A stretch of DNA of 64,000 bases, from assembly GCF_000317675.1 (NCBI RefSeq), contig NC_019776.1:62001-126000 (forward strand), in the 5' to 3' direction. Made by a program: the position numbers and the translations under genes. Origin of the DNA: Cyanobacterium aponinum PCC 10605. Its GTDB lineage: Bacteria; Cyanobacteriota; Cyanobacteriia; Cyanobacteriales; Cyanobacteriaceae. Below the pieces are notes generated by a model, which was not told the DNA's origin, did not search any database, and was given only the letters and a program-made list of their open reading frames with translations. Of this stretch, positions 27,836 through 36,257 are shown in pieces. How positions within the stretch are numbered: the stretch's first letter is position 1; every line of letters starts with the position of its first letter.

Positions 27836-27915
27836 TAGTGGAAAACCTCAGAGAAGAATATTGATCAAATGAATCTCAATTATTATACTAAGAAGGGATG
27901 TGATCGATGATGAAG
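27836..27915 (+). pseudogene. Decayed copy of the chlH 3' end
   Basis: The stretch matches the chlH terminus at 25245-25315. TGG-AAACCTCAGAG-AGAATATTGA differs at only two positions within about 28 bp. After a 5-base length difference, TAC-AAGAAG...GATCG-AT-GAAG follows in the same order. The reading frame is not maintained. It lies 126 bp after the HEPN gene, so the DUF262-HEPN cassette is bracketed by two copies of the chlH end. Confidence 0.6.
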
Positions 27916-27956
27916 TGGTGCTGTGCGATCGAATTTAAGACATTGAGTAATCATTA

Positions 27957-28092
27957 GAGTTGTTGCAAAATAACGAAAAAAACGCCTGAAAACTTTACTG
28001 AGTATAAGTTGTAGCCATTTGACGCTAGAAGTGTTTGTAAATCTTATATAGCAAGGATTTCGAGCATTTTAAGACATTATTTCACAACAAGT
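27957..28092. mobile_element. MITE-like or IS-end element with terminal inverted repeats
   Basis: The left end GAGTTGTTGCAAAATAA (27957-27973) and the right end TTATTTCACAACAAGT (28077-28092) are imperfect inverted repeats about 136 bp apart, with no ORF between. A non-autonomous element or a solo remnant of an insertion sequence fits. A clear target-site duplication is not visible, which keeps confidence moderate. Confidence 0.5.
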
Positions 28093-28169
28093 TTATTAAT
28101 AATAGGGTGGGAAATGAGTACCTTTTTCATTTAATAAAAAAAATTAACTTGAAAATATTGCTTTATTTT

Positions 28170-28313
28170 TTAATCATTAATATCAGGTTTTTTAAAAAAA
28201 TATTGTATATTTGGTAAATTCTGAAAATGATCATCGGATGTTATAATTTGCACTTTTTCTTGTACTGCTGTGGCATAAACAATTGCATCGGCAAGAGTTA
28301 GCTTAAATAAGGC
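28170..28313 (-). pseudogene. PIN-domain (VapC-like) toxin remnant
   Basis: On the minus strand the frame ends with LADAIVYATAVQEKVQIITS, DDHFQNLPNIQYF and a stop. This is the C-terminal half of a PIN nuclease: the LADAIIYA acidic helix and the TSD-x-HF region. An in-frame TGA lies immediately upstream, and the N-terminal catalytic half is missing. It is a broken toxin gene. Confidence 0.65.
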
Positions 28314-28386
28314 TCAAATTTATCCGCCAAAATCCTGTCTGTTCGCTATTCAATCCATCCACCTTCATTTAATTAACGGAATCGTA

Positions 28387-28560
28387 TCGCAAACCACTTT
28401 ACAAAAAATCATATTTTTATAAAAAAATTAGTCTCCATAATGACTTTATTTTGTTTTAAAGTAACTGCTTCTTTTTGTGCAGTTTCAATTATCTGATTAA
28501 AGTTTTTATGGGCATATTCTATGGAAAATTCTTGCCGATGAGGGATATTTACAAAAAAAC
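28387..28560 (-). pseudogene. Possible Phd/YefM-type antitoxin remnant
   Basis: A minus-strand frame reads NIPHRQEFSIEYAHKNFNQI followed by IETAQKEAVTLKQNK, resembling the N-terminus of Phd-type antitoxins (FSIEEAQKNFxxLI...V.L..N). It has no good start and breaks after about 55 codons. Its place just upstream (minus-strand order) of the PIN remnant fits a decayed antitoxin-toxin pair. Boundaries are approximate. Confidence 0.4.
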
Positions 28561-28605
28561 AATCGCATTTTGCTTGATCTTAACAATTATTTAACCATTA
28601 AATGT

Positions 28606-29352
28606 TTAAAGATTTTCATTAACAAAACGAGGTAAATCTGATAGATTATTAATAAATTCAGCATTTAAGGGTTTACCAATAAAAGCCACATCAAAAAATT
28701 TAAACATTCCACGATGTTGAGGATTATTAATTTCATCATAAAAATTTACCGTTGCAAACCCAACTAAAGGCATATTTTTATGTTCATAACTAATGTTATA
28801 TTTTTCTTTAATGGGATTATCAGAAGTGGCAATTTCTAATAATAATTTCCACGCACAAATTTGCTCACTTTTTTTTCTTAAAGATGTTTTTAATGATAAG
28901 ATTAAACATTTATTTAACTCATTTTCTTTGTTGATACTATAGATTGCTAAATCCATATCTGGTTTTTGAGTTTCATTATCAACTTTAATGGTTACTATAT
29001 CGCTAATTAATTTATATTGTTTAGGATTAGAAGTTACAAAAACATTAGATTTGATAAATTTATTTTCCTTTAAAGTTAGAAATAAATATTTAATAAGAAG
29101 AGAAAAAGCATTTCCTGCAATAGATTTTCTGGCCTGAGATTTATCTTTTATTTCTCCAGCTAAAATTCTCTTGTCTAACAAAATTTCCACGTCATCTTTT
29201 GCTAAAATTAAAATCTTATTGAGATAATCTAGTGATTTTTCTAAACCATATTTATCAATATATTCATCAAGTTTACTGAGAATAGGAATCATATAATATC
29301 TGGACTTGATCATTTTTAATATTTGTTTTTCCTGTTTCAATAAAGAAGACAT
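28606..29352 (-). CDS. Putative type II restriction endonuclease (PD-(D/E)xK variant)
   Basis: A 248-residue protein starting at the ATG at 29352, 22 bp after the HNH gene stop. Longer frames would overlap the HNH gene and are unlikely. It contains QKPDMDLAIYS (about residues 128-138) followed by CLILSLKTSLRKKSEQICAW (about 148-167). The acidic residue, then SLK-x-S-L-R, resembles the active site of type II enzymes I know with an S-x-K version of PD-(D/E)xK. A BsaWI-like type is possible but not certain. The neighbours (HNH nuclease and C5-methyltransferase stub) support restriction. Specificity cannot be read from sequence. Confidence 0.6.
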   Translation of the reverse strand: MSSLLKQEKQILKMIKSRYYMIPILSKLDEYIDKYGLEKSLDYLNKILILAKDDVEILLDKRILAGEIKDKSQARKSIAGNAFSLLIKYLFLTLKENKFIKSNVFVTSNPKQYKLISDIVTIKVDNETQKPDMDLAIYSINKENELNKCLILSLKTSLRKKSEQICAWKLLLEIATSDNPIKEKYNISYEHKNMPLVGFATVNFYDEINNPQHRGMFKFFDVAFIGKPLNAEFINNLSDLPRFVNENL

Positions 29353-29374
29353 AATATTCACTAATTGAATAAAA

Positions 29375-30145
29375 TTAACTGGATTTAATAAAAATATTAT
29401 TTCTATGGTAGGATAAAAAATCAGAAGACGGATAGAATTTTTTAGGAAAATTAATTTCCCTATGATTAAAATTAATAAAATAATTATTAATCGCATTATT
29501 CTTAATTTTATGTATTTGAGGAGAAATGATAACTTTAAATTCCTCATCAAAAGAAATTAATCCTTGATCGAAAGCCTTATCATGAATTGAACATAAACAA
29601 ATACCGTTATGAGGATTTAATCTTGTTTCTTTATTTTTTGACCAAGGAATTATATGACTAGCAACTAATAAAGATACATAATTTAAACTACAAATTGCAC
29701 AATTTTCATTGTAATTAGACAAGACAATTTTTCTGAAAAAATTTTGGTTAATTCTCCTTTTTGTTTTTGTTATTATTTCTTCTCCTATTTTTCGATTGGG
29801 TTCATAAAGATAAATTTCTTGTGATGTATCTCTATCTTTATTTTTATAAAACTCATAAAGTAATTCAGCTTCTAAAAAAAGTTTTTCCCAATTATCATGA
29901 AACTCATCAAAAATAATCTTATCCATTTTAGCGTAATTACCCATTCCTTTTATTCCTCTTTTTTTCAATTCGGGATCTAAACTGGAAAAATTCACCAATT
30001 TAAGAGCTACCGCATTAGGAGTTCTATCAATCATTTTTGATAATTTAATAATATCTGGATTAAGACGATGTAACTTTCCAAAAGGAGTTTGGCAATAAAA
30101 GCTAAAAGCCAAAATCAATTCATGTCTAGTCCAATTTCTTCTCAT
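29375..30145 (-). CDS. HNH endonuclease
   Basis: A 256-residue protein. The N-terminal ~80 residues start RRNWTRHELILAFSFYCQTPFGKLHRLNP, a helical region seen in several restriction-associated HNH proteins. The C-terminal HNH domain has CAIC, then ASHIIPWSK and NPHNGICLCSIHDKAFDQG (about residues 150-205), with all core His/Asn/His positions present. It cuts DNA using a single divalent metal. It is between a methyltransferase fragment and a second nuclease, on the same strand, with short gaps, so a restriction operon is the natural reading. Confidence 0.85.
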   Translation of the reverse strand: MRRNWTRHELILAFSFYCQTPFGKLHRLNPDIIKLSKMIDRTPNAVALKLVNFSSLDPELKKRGIKGMGNYAKMDKIIFDEFHDNWEKLFLEAELLYEFYKNKDRDTSQEIYLYEPNRKIGEEIITKTKRRINQNFFRKIVLSNYNENCAICSLNYVSLLVASHIIPWSKNKETRLNPHNGICLCSIHDKAFDQGLISFDEEFKVIISPQIHKIKNNAINNYFINFNHREINFPKKFYPSSDFLSYHRNNIFIKSS

Positions 30146-30181
30146 ATTTTGTGGTCATATTAATTAACTTAATTTATAGTT

Positions 30182-30472
30182 TTAAAAATCTCTGTTTTTT
30201 CCCAGAGATTTTTTTTTACTCACACCTGCGATCGAAAATGGTTGACAGGGAAAACCAGCACATAATAAATCAAAGTTAGGGATATTTTCAGCAGGAATAT
30301 TGTTTAAATCTTCACAAAATATTTCCCCAAAATTAGCTGAATATGTTTGACAACTATATTTGTTATAATCATTAGAATAAATACAATTTAAACCATTATT
30401 TTCTAAGGCAATTCTAAAACCACCTATTCCTGCAAATAAATCAATGCCAGTTTTTATATCTATTGTGTTCAA
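30182..30472 (-). pseudogene. C5-cytosine DNA methyltransferase, N-terminal fragment
   Basis: A 96-codon frame, probably from a TTG start at 30472, with motif I DLFAGIGGFRIAL and the catalytic motif IV AGFPCQPFSIAG. It then stops right after SKKKSLGKNRDF. A complete C5-methyltransferase needs about 300 residues, with ENV, QRR and the target-recognition domain, all missing. The stop lies in an 11-bp perfect hairpin, and the HNH gene begins 36 bp later, so the rest was deleted. It would be inactive as a methylase. Confidence 0.85.
30184..30213. terminator. Perfect 11-bp hairpin at methyltransferase stub end
   Basis: AAAAATCTCTG (30184-30194) and CAGAGATTTTT (30203-30213) pair perfectly around an 8-nt loop. 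On the plus strand a T-tract follows. The last codons and the stop of the methyltransferase fragment lie in it. It may be an intrinsic terminator or the scar of the deletion. Confidence 0.55.
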
Positions 30473-30513
30473 GGCTCTTAACTAATATGTGTGGTAAGGA
30501 AATTATAACGTAG

Positions 30514-30530
30514 GGTGGGCAATGCCCACC
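30514..30530. repeat. Palindrome GGTGGGCAATGCCCACC behind carB
   Basis: A perfect 7-bp stem GGTGGGC/GCCCACC with a 3-nt loop, 17 bp past the carB stop (minus strand). It is of the GTAGGGTGGGC-x-GCCCACC type, which I recall as a common cyanobacterial intergenic repeat. It could terminate carB transcription. Confidence 0.55.
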
Positions 30531-30546
30531 ATCAGGAAAAATTAAA

Positions 30547-33500
30547 TTATACAAAATAATCCTGTAAAGCCTTAACCTGTAAAGGTTCGGACTGGAGCGA
30601 TCGAATCGCTTCCACCGTTGCTTTAGCCCCTGCAATCGTTGTAATAATCGGTAACTTGTAATCTAAGGCCGCCCGACGAATTTTACGCCCATCAGTTTGG
30701 GTTTCCTCCTCATTGCTAGGAGTATTGATAATAAACTGAATTTGCTTATTTTTAATCCAGTCCACTACATGGGGACGACCTTCATGAAGTTTTAAGACTA
30801 AATCCACATCCTTAACCCCATTCTCTAACAGAGTTTGACGAGTGCCAGAAGTTGCTACAATCTTGAAACCTAGAGCCTGTAAATCTTTCGCCACGGATAC
30901 GATCGCACCTTTATCTCGGTTATTCATGGAGATAAATACTGTACCCTTAGTATCTAAGATTACACCCGCTCCGATTTCCGCCTTAGCGAAGGCTTTACCA
31001 AAATCACTATCAATGCCCATTACCTCGCCCGTGCTACGCATTTCAGGACCTAATAAAGTATCAGTACCCGGAAACTTACTGAAAGGCAATACAGCCTCTT
31101 TAACCGCCACATGACGGGGAATTATCTCCTCGGTTACCCCTAATTCTTCGAGGGTTTTTCCAGACATGACGAGGGAAGCGACTTTTGCTAATGGTCTGCC
31201 TGTCGCTTTAGAAACATACGGCACAGTACGAGACGCACGGGGATTAGCTTCGAGGATATAGACAGTTTCTCCTTGTACGGCGTACTGGATGTTCATTAAG
31301 CCAATTACTTTCAAAGATTGGGCTAATTTGATGGTTGCACTACGAATGGTGCTTAAAACCCCATCTGAGAGGGAAGTATAAGGAATTGAACAAGCGGAAT
31401 CCCCAGAATGTACACCCGCTTCCTCGATATGTTCCATGATACCACCGATAACCACTTGTCCTGTGAGATCTGCGATCGCATCTACATCAACCTCAATGGC
31501 ATTTTCGAGGAATTTATCGATTAAGATTGGATGGTCAGGCTCAACATCTACTGCATAGGTCATATAATGCTCTAATTCCTGCTCATTGTAAACGATACGC
31601 ATAGCTCTGCCTCCGAGTACATAAGAAGGACGAACAACTACAGGATAACTAATACGATTAGCAATGGCTAAAGCCTCCTCAAAACTCCTTGCGATACCGT
31701 TGGGAGGTTGTTTGATGTCCAACTCTTTCAAAATTGCTTCAAATTTTTCTCTATCTTCGGCGGTGTCGATAGAATCAGGAGAAGTTCCCCAAATTTTGGT
31801 TTTAACGGTAGTATCAGGATGAGCGAGGTAATTTTTCAAAGGTACAGCTAATTTTAAGGGAGTTTGTCCCCCAAATTGAATAATTACACCGTCAGGGTTC
31901 TCCGCTTCAATGATATTTAATACATCTTCTTTGGTTAAAGGCTCAAAATAAAGGCGATCGCTTGTATCATAATCAGTGGAAACAGTTTCGGGATTGGAGT
32001 TAACCATAATTGTTTCATAACCTGCATCTGATAAAGCAAAAGCCGCATGACAACAACAATAATCAAATTCTATACCCTGTCCGATACGATTAGGCCCCCC
32101 GCCTAAAATCATTACCTTCGGTTTATCAGTGACATTGTTTTCACTTTCTCCCGATTCATAGGTGGAGTAATAGTAGGGAGTAAAGGCTTCAAACTCGGCG
32201 GCACAAGTATCCACCAATTTATAGACAGGAGTGATACCTAACGATTTACGATATGCTCTTACTTCATCTTCTGTCGTCTTGGTTGCAAAAGCAATTTGGC
32301 GATCGCTGAATCCATGTTGTTTAATGGTAAGCATATCATCGGCTTTAATATCCTTTAAAGAAGCCCGTTTCATAAACTTCTCTATCTCTACTAACGACTG
32401 CATTTTATCCAAAAACCAAGGGTCGATCGCCGTTAACTCAAATACTTGTTCTACGCTCATCCCCAATTTAAAGGCATGATAAACACTAAAAATCCTTTCT
32501 GGGTTAGGGGTGCGTAAATGAGAGCTAATTTGCGAGAGAGTGGGTAAAGTCTCGTTTTTATCACAACCAAAGCCATAACGTCCCGTTTCTAAAGATCTTA
32601 ACGCTTTTTGGAAAGATTCACAGAAAGTACGCCCGATGGCCATTGCTTCACCCACAGACTTCATTTGAGTGGTTAACACAGGTTCACTACCGGGGAATTT
32701 TTCAAAAGCAAAACGAGGAATTTTGGTCACTACATAATCGATGGTAGGCTCAAAAGAAGCAGGAGTTTTCTGGGTAATATCATTAGAAATCTCATCAAGG
32801 GTATAACCTACCGCCAATTTTGCCGCAAATTTAGCAATGGGGAAACCCGTCGCTTTTGATGCCAATGCTGAAGAGCGAGACACACGAGGATTCATTTCAA
32901 TTACAATTACTTCCCCATTAACAGGATTAACAGAAAACTGAATATTAGAGCCTCCTGTTTCTACCCCAATCTCTCGGATAATAGCTTTTGCGTAGTCTCT
33001 TAATCGTTGATATTCTTTATCGGTTAAAGTTTGAGCAGGGGCAACGGTGATAGAATCTCCAGTATGTACCCCCATAGGATCAATATTTTCGATGGAACAG
33101 ATAATAACCACATTATCCGCTAAATCCCGCATTACCTCCAGCTCGTATTCCTTCCAACCGATGAGGGATTTTTCGACCAAAATCTGCGACACAGGAGAAG
33201 CATCAATCCCAAACTTTGCCATTTCCTCATATTCTTCTTGGTTATAGGCAATACCGCCACCAGTACCGCCCATAGTGAACGCAGGACGTATAATTAAAGG
33301 ATAAGAACCAATTTCTTCCGCTACGGCTTTGGCTTCTTCCCAGTTACTAGCAATGCCTGAAGGGCATACAGGCACACCGATACGAGCCATCGCTTCTTTG
33401 AATAATTCCCTATCCTCTGCCATTTTAATAGCTGGTAATTTCGCTCCAATTAACTCAACTCCGTATTTATTTAATACCCCTGATTCTGCTAAGGCAACAG

Positions 33501-33795
33501 CAGTATTAAGGGCGGTCTGTCCCCCCATTGTGGGTAATAATGCGTCAGGTCTTTCCTTGGCGATTACTTTCTCGACTATTTCAGGGGTAATGGGTTCAAT
33601 GTAGGTACGTTCTGCCGTTTCGGGATCAGTCATAATAGTAGCGGGGTTGGAGTTAACTAAAACTACCTCATAACCTTCCTCTCGTAGCGCTTTACAGGCT
33701 TGTGTACCAGAATAGTCAAATTCACAGGCTTGTCCAATAATAATAGGTCCTGAACCTAATAGTAATATTTTATTTATATCTTCACGACGTGGCAT
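30547..33795 (-). CDS. carB: Carbamoyl-phosphate synthase large subunit
   Basis: A 1082-residue enzyme making carbamoyl phosphate from glutamine-derived ammonia, bicarbonate and two ATP, for arginine and pyrimidine synthesis. It has the expected two homologous halves: [20 protein letters not shown] with the first ATP-grasp, and [20 protein letters not shown] with the second. A C-terminal MGS-like allosteric domain follows ([26 protein letters not shown]). Length is normal. carA is not adjacent. The gene borders the accessory island, and no damage is visible. Confidence 0.97.
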   Translation of the reverse strand: MPRREDINKILLLGSGPIIIGQACEFDYSGTQACKALREEGYEVVLVNSNPATIMTDPETAERTYIEPITPEIVEKVIAKERPDALLPTMGGQTALNTAVALAESGVLNKYGVELIGAKLPAIKMAEDRELFKEAMARIGVPVCPSGIASNWEEAKAVAEEIGSYPLIIRPAFTMGGTGGGIAYNQEEYEEMAKFGIDASPVSQILVEKSLIGWKEYELEVMRDLADNVVIICSIENIDPMGVHTGDSITVAPAQTLTDKEYQRLRDYAKAIIREIGVETGGSNIQFSVNPVNGEVIVIEMNPRVSRSSALASKATGFPIAKFAAKLAVGYTLDEISNDITQKTPASFEPTIDYVVTKIPRFAFEKFPGSEPVLTTQMKSVGEAMAIGRTFCESFQKALRSLETGRYGFGCDKNETLPTLSQISSHLRTPNPERIFSVYHAFKLGMSVEQVFELTAIDPWFLDKMQSLVEIEKFMKRASLKDIKADDMLTIKQHGFSDRQIAFATKTTEDEVRAYRKSLGITPVYKLVDTCAAEFEAFTPYYYSTYESGESENNVTDKPKVMILGGGPNRIGQGIEFDYCCCHAAFALSDAGYETIMVNSNPETVSTDYDTSDRLYFEPLTKEDVLNIIEAENPDGVIIQFGGQTPLKLAVPLKNYLAHPDTTVKTKIWGTSPDSIDTAEDREKFEAILKELDIKQPPNGIARSFEEALAIANRISYPVVVRPSYVLGGRAMRIVYNEQELEHYMTYAVDVEPDHPILIDKFLENAIEVDVDAIADLTGQVVIGGIMEHIEEAGVHSGDSACSIPYTSLSDGVLSTIRSATIKLAQSLKVIGLMNIQYAVQGETVYILEANPRASRTVPYVSKATGRPLAKVASLVMSGKTLEELGVTEEIIPRHVAVKEAVLPFSKFPGTDTLLGPEMRSTGEVMGIDSDFGKAFAKAEIGAGVILDTKGTVFISMNNRDKGAIVSVAKDLQALGFKIVATSGTRQTLLENGVKDVDLVLKLHEGRPHVVDWIKNKQIQFIINTPSNEEETQTDGRKIRRAALDYKLPIITTIAGAKATVEAIRSLQSEPLQVKALQDYFV

Positions 33796-34878
33796 AGATT
33801 TTATGGCTTAACAATATTCAATTTTATACATCGATCCCGATCATTTTAATCTACATAGCGGTTATTTCTCTATCTCTTTATCAAGATTTACTCATAAATA
33901 ATCTTTGATATACTCACTGTTGAGCATAACTTGAGCTAGGTGAGGGTAAGCAATAGGTTTTCCCCCCTAAATAAACAGGGTTTTTTCAAAGTAGATATTA
34001 AAACGCATTTGTTTTGGAAGGGGAGAAATGAATAGAGGGGGAAAGGGGTATTTTTTTCTAATATTTTTTCTAATAGATTAATAGTTAAAAATTTTTGTAT
34101 TTAGCATTATCTCTTAATTTTAGAAATTGACATTTTCGAGAATAAAAACGCCCTGCTTAATAAAAAGGCAACAGGCAACAGTTTTTTGTAGTATTAAATC
34201 ATAACATTGGATAGTATATTAAATTCAAATATGATTTTTAGAGAAAGTGACCAGATTTTTGATTTAAATTTGAAAATAAATATTTTAAGTTCAATTTAAT
34301 TATTCTTATTTTTCTCATCCAGTCTATTAATTAAAATTCAACTGGAAAAATACTTTTTATTGTTTGAACTACCTACGATTATCTATTGCAAATAATTATA
34401 AATAATTAGGAATTAAATGGTGATTCTCTGACTTCTAGTTTTGATAAATTCTTTTTTAAAAAGATGTAGGGTATTTTCTTTTAGTTATTAGTTTTAGGAA
34501 TTGATATTAAATGTATCTTAATCAATTTTCCTATTCTCAATTTTTAAATTTATTAATCAAGATCTCAATGGTTTTCAACCTGAAACTTGCTAACTTATAC
34601 TTGATAACCACCTTAGTCAGATATTTTTGCGTCAAACTGAGTCTGGAACAAAGTGGGAAAAATATTTTATATCCTTTGTAATGTTTTACATTTTTTAATG
34701 TTATTGAATAAAAATCATTCCTTACTTAATAGATACTTAATATTGTAGGTTAACTTAATCAAAAATTAAAATAAAAATGCGTATTATTACTGACATTTTC
34801 CCCTCTAAAAAGGGTTAAAATTTAGAGTAAATTCTGGTTTTATACTTAGATATTTTTACATGGGGGTAGGGGGCATCA
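33796..34878. other. 1.08-kb spacer before the pseudopilin cluster
   Basis: A long A/T-rich region with no ORF I can support and no RNA gene that I recognise. It carries short repeat pieces (aaaggcaacaggcaacag near 34165; gagaataaaaacgccctgc near 34138) and, near its right end, a dyad CTCTAAA ... TTTAGAG (34803-34827) followed by TTTTATACTTAG. The right end probably holds the promoter and a regulator site for the downstream cluster. The rest is unexplained. Confidence 0.5.
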
Positions 34879-35667
34879 ATGGAAAAACAAGGAAAAAAAA
34901 CAAAATTTTTAAACAACTTTATACAATCTTTAAAAACCTCAAAAAACTATGGTTATACTTTGGTGGAGGTTCTAACGGTTTTAATCATTTTGGGGATTAT
35001 GGGCGCATTGATGGGGCCTCGTCTTTTTTTCGGGGATTCTAGTAGTGCTAGTGGTGATGCTTATAACTTGGCTAAATCTTTAGTGGGAGTTACCCGTCAA
35101 CGGGCTATATCTCAAACTTCGGCGGCAAGGTTAAGTTTTGATCCGAATCAATCGGATAAATTTTTGATTGAAATTGCTAACACTAGGGGTTGTGAAGCCT
35201 TGACAAGATTAAGTGAAGCTGCGGTTAGTTCTCAAACAGATATTAAAGTTTATTCGACAACTGGTTTTCAAATAGGAGATAAGCTCAAAATTGGTAGTGA
35301 CACTACTAGCAATGAAATTACGGGTAAAGATAATACAACAATTACTTTAGGTGTGGCTTTGGGTACATCTCAAAATAAAGATAGCACTGTGGAGTTAGTA
35401 GAAAACTGGAAGGAAGATAGTGCTTTAAATCTGAAAAAAAATATCGGAAATGGTAAGTATATTTATGAGTATTTGCAATTACCTGAAAATGTGACTGTGA
35501 CATCAAACATAACTAATTGGACTCTGTGTTTTAACAGTCGTGGTATAGCTACTATTTATGATAATTCTGGAAATTCTCAAGCTAAGTTGGAACTTACTTT
35601 CAAGGACGGTTCTAGCAATGAGGAAACTTTAACTATTTTAAAAGGAGGTGCGATCGCAACTAATTGA
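34879..35667 (+). CDS. Type IV prepilin-like protein (GspH/FimT-like), Hps-cluster
   Basis: A 262-residue protein with a prepilin signal: a basic leader (residues 1-30) ending NYG, then YTLVEVLTVLIILGIMGALM with Glu at position +5 after the cleavage glycine. The remainder is a pseudopilin head with a single disulfide pair possible (two cysteines, GCEAL and TLCFN). It is the first gene of a four-gene run on the plus strand. Such pseudopilins next to an HpsA-like gene match the hps loci described for polysaccharide secretion in filamentous cyanobacteria. Which hps gene it equals is not clear. Confidence 0.75.
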   Translation: MEKQGKKTKFLNNFIQSLKTSKNYGYTLVEVLTVLIILGIMGALMGPRLFFGDSSSASGDAYNLAKSLVGVTRQRAISQTSAARLSFDPNQSDKFLIEIANTRGCEALTRLSEAAVSSQTDIKVYSTTGFQIGDKLKIGSDTTSNEITGKDNTTITLGVALGTSQNKDSTVELVENWKEDSALNLKKNIGNGKYIYEYLQLPENVTVTSNITNWTLCFNSRGIATIYDNSGNSQAKLELTFKDGSSNEETLTILKGGAIATN

Positions 35668-35756
35668 TTGACAAGAAAAATACTGATTTGATTTGTTACA
35701 GGCAAGATGCCTGTTTCACAAAAAAAAATTTCTATTCACTCACTTATCTAAATCCT

Positions 35757-36257
35757 ATGAATAATTTACTCAAACACTGGCTAATTAAATACCGAAATCG
35801 AGAGGAAGGATTTACTTTTCTGGAATGTTTAGTTGCGATCATCATTCTAAGTATGGCTTTTGCTTTTAACGGACAAATGGTTCTGATGTTAAAAATGCAA
35901 AATTTAAAACAAGAAATTGAAAGTGCCGCTGTGGCGGTAGGGAAAGATGTTTTAGATGATCTACGTTTTCAACTAGGTAAAAACATTAATAACGTATCTG
36001 TGACAGGTAATACACCTACCACTCTGACCGATCGCATCAGTTTTGGTCATACCTTTGACGCTGATGTATATGTATGTACTGATCCGCCAACGGTGGAAAC
36101 AGATACAGATAATCCTAATCAATTAAAAGTCAGTAATTGTCCGTCTGGTTCGACGGATGCCTTAATTCGTTACATAGTTGTTCAAGTTATTGATAAAAAA
36201 AGAGACAATGAAAAAATCTACACTGTACAGACTAATTTTGCACAACTGCAAAGATAA
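35757..36257 (+). CDS. Prepilin-type N-methylation domain protein (pseudopilin)
   Basis: A 166-residue protein from the ATG at 35757; an upstream in-frame start at 35664 would add a 31-residue leader not typical of prepilins. The signal is REEG then FTFLECLVAIIILSMAFAFN, with the +5 Glu present, followed by a helical segment and a small head with three cysteines (CTDPP, NCPSG). It belongs to the pseudopilins that assemble into a short fibre for type II/type IV-like export. The downstream prepilin gene overlaps its 3' end by 50 bp, so the two are translationally linked. Confidence 0.72.
   Translation: MNNLLKHWLIKYRNREEGFTFLECLVAIIILSMAFAFNGQMVLMLKMQNLKQEIESAAVAVGKDVLDDLRFQLGKNINNVSVTGNTPTTLTDRISFGHTFDADVYVCTDPPTVETDTDNPNQLKVSNCPSGSTDALIRYIVVQVIDKKRDNEKIYTVQTNFAQLQR

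Noticed and set aside
29353-29550. Longer N-terminal version of the PD-(D/E)xK gene
   Set aside because: It would overlap the HNH coding region almost entirely. The hydrophobic repetitive residues are shadow translation, and the ATG at 29352 with a 22-bp gap is more sensible.
34860-35042. 60-codon frame starting at an upstream ATG before the first pseudopilin gene
   Set aside because: It overlaps the prepilin gene in another frame and lacks a signal. The prepilin frame is clearly the coding one.
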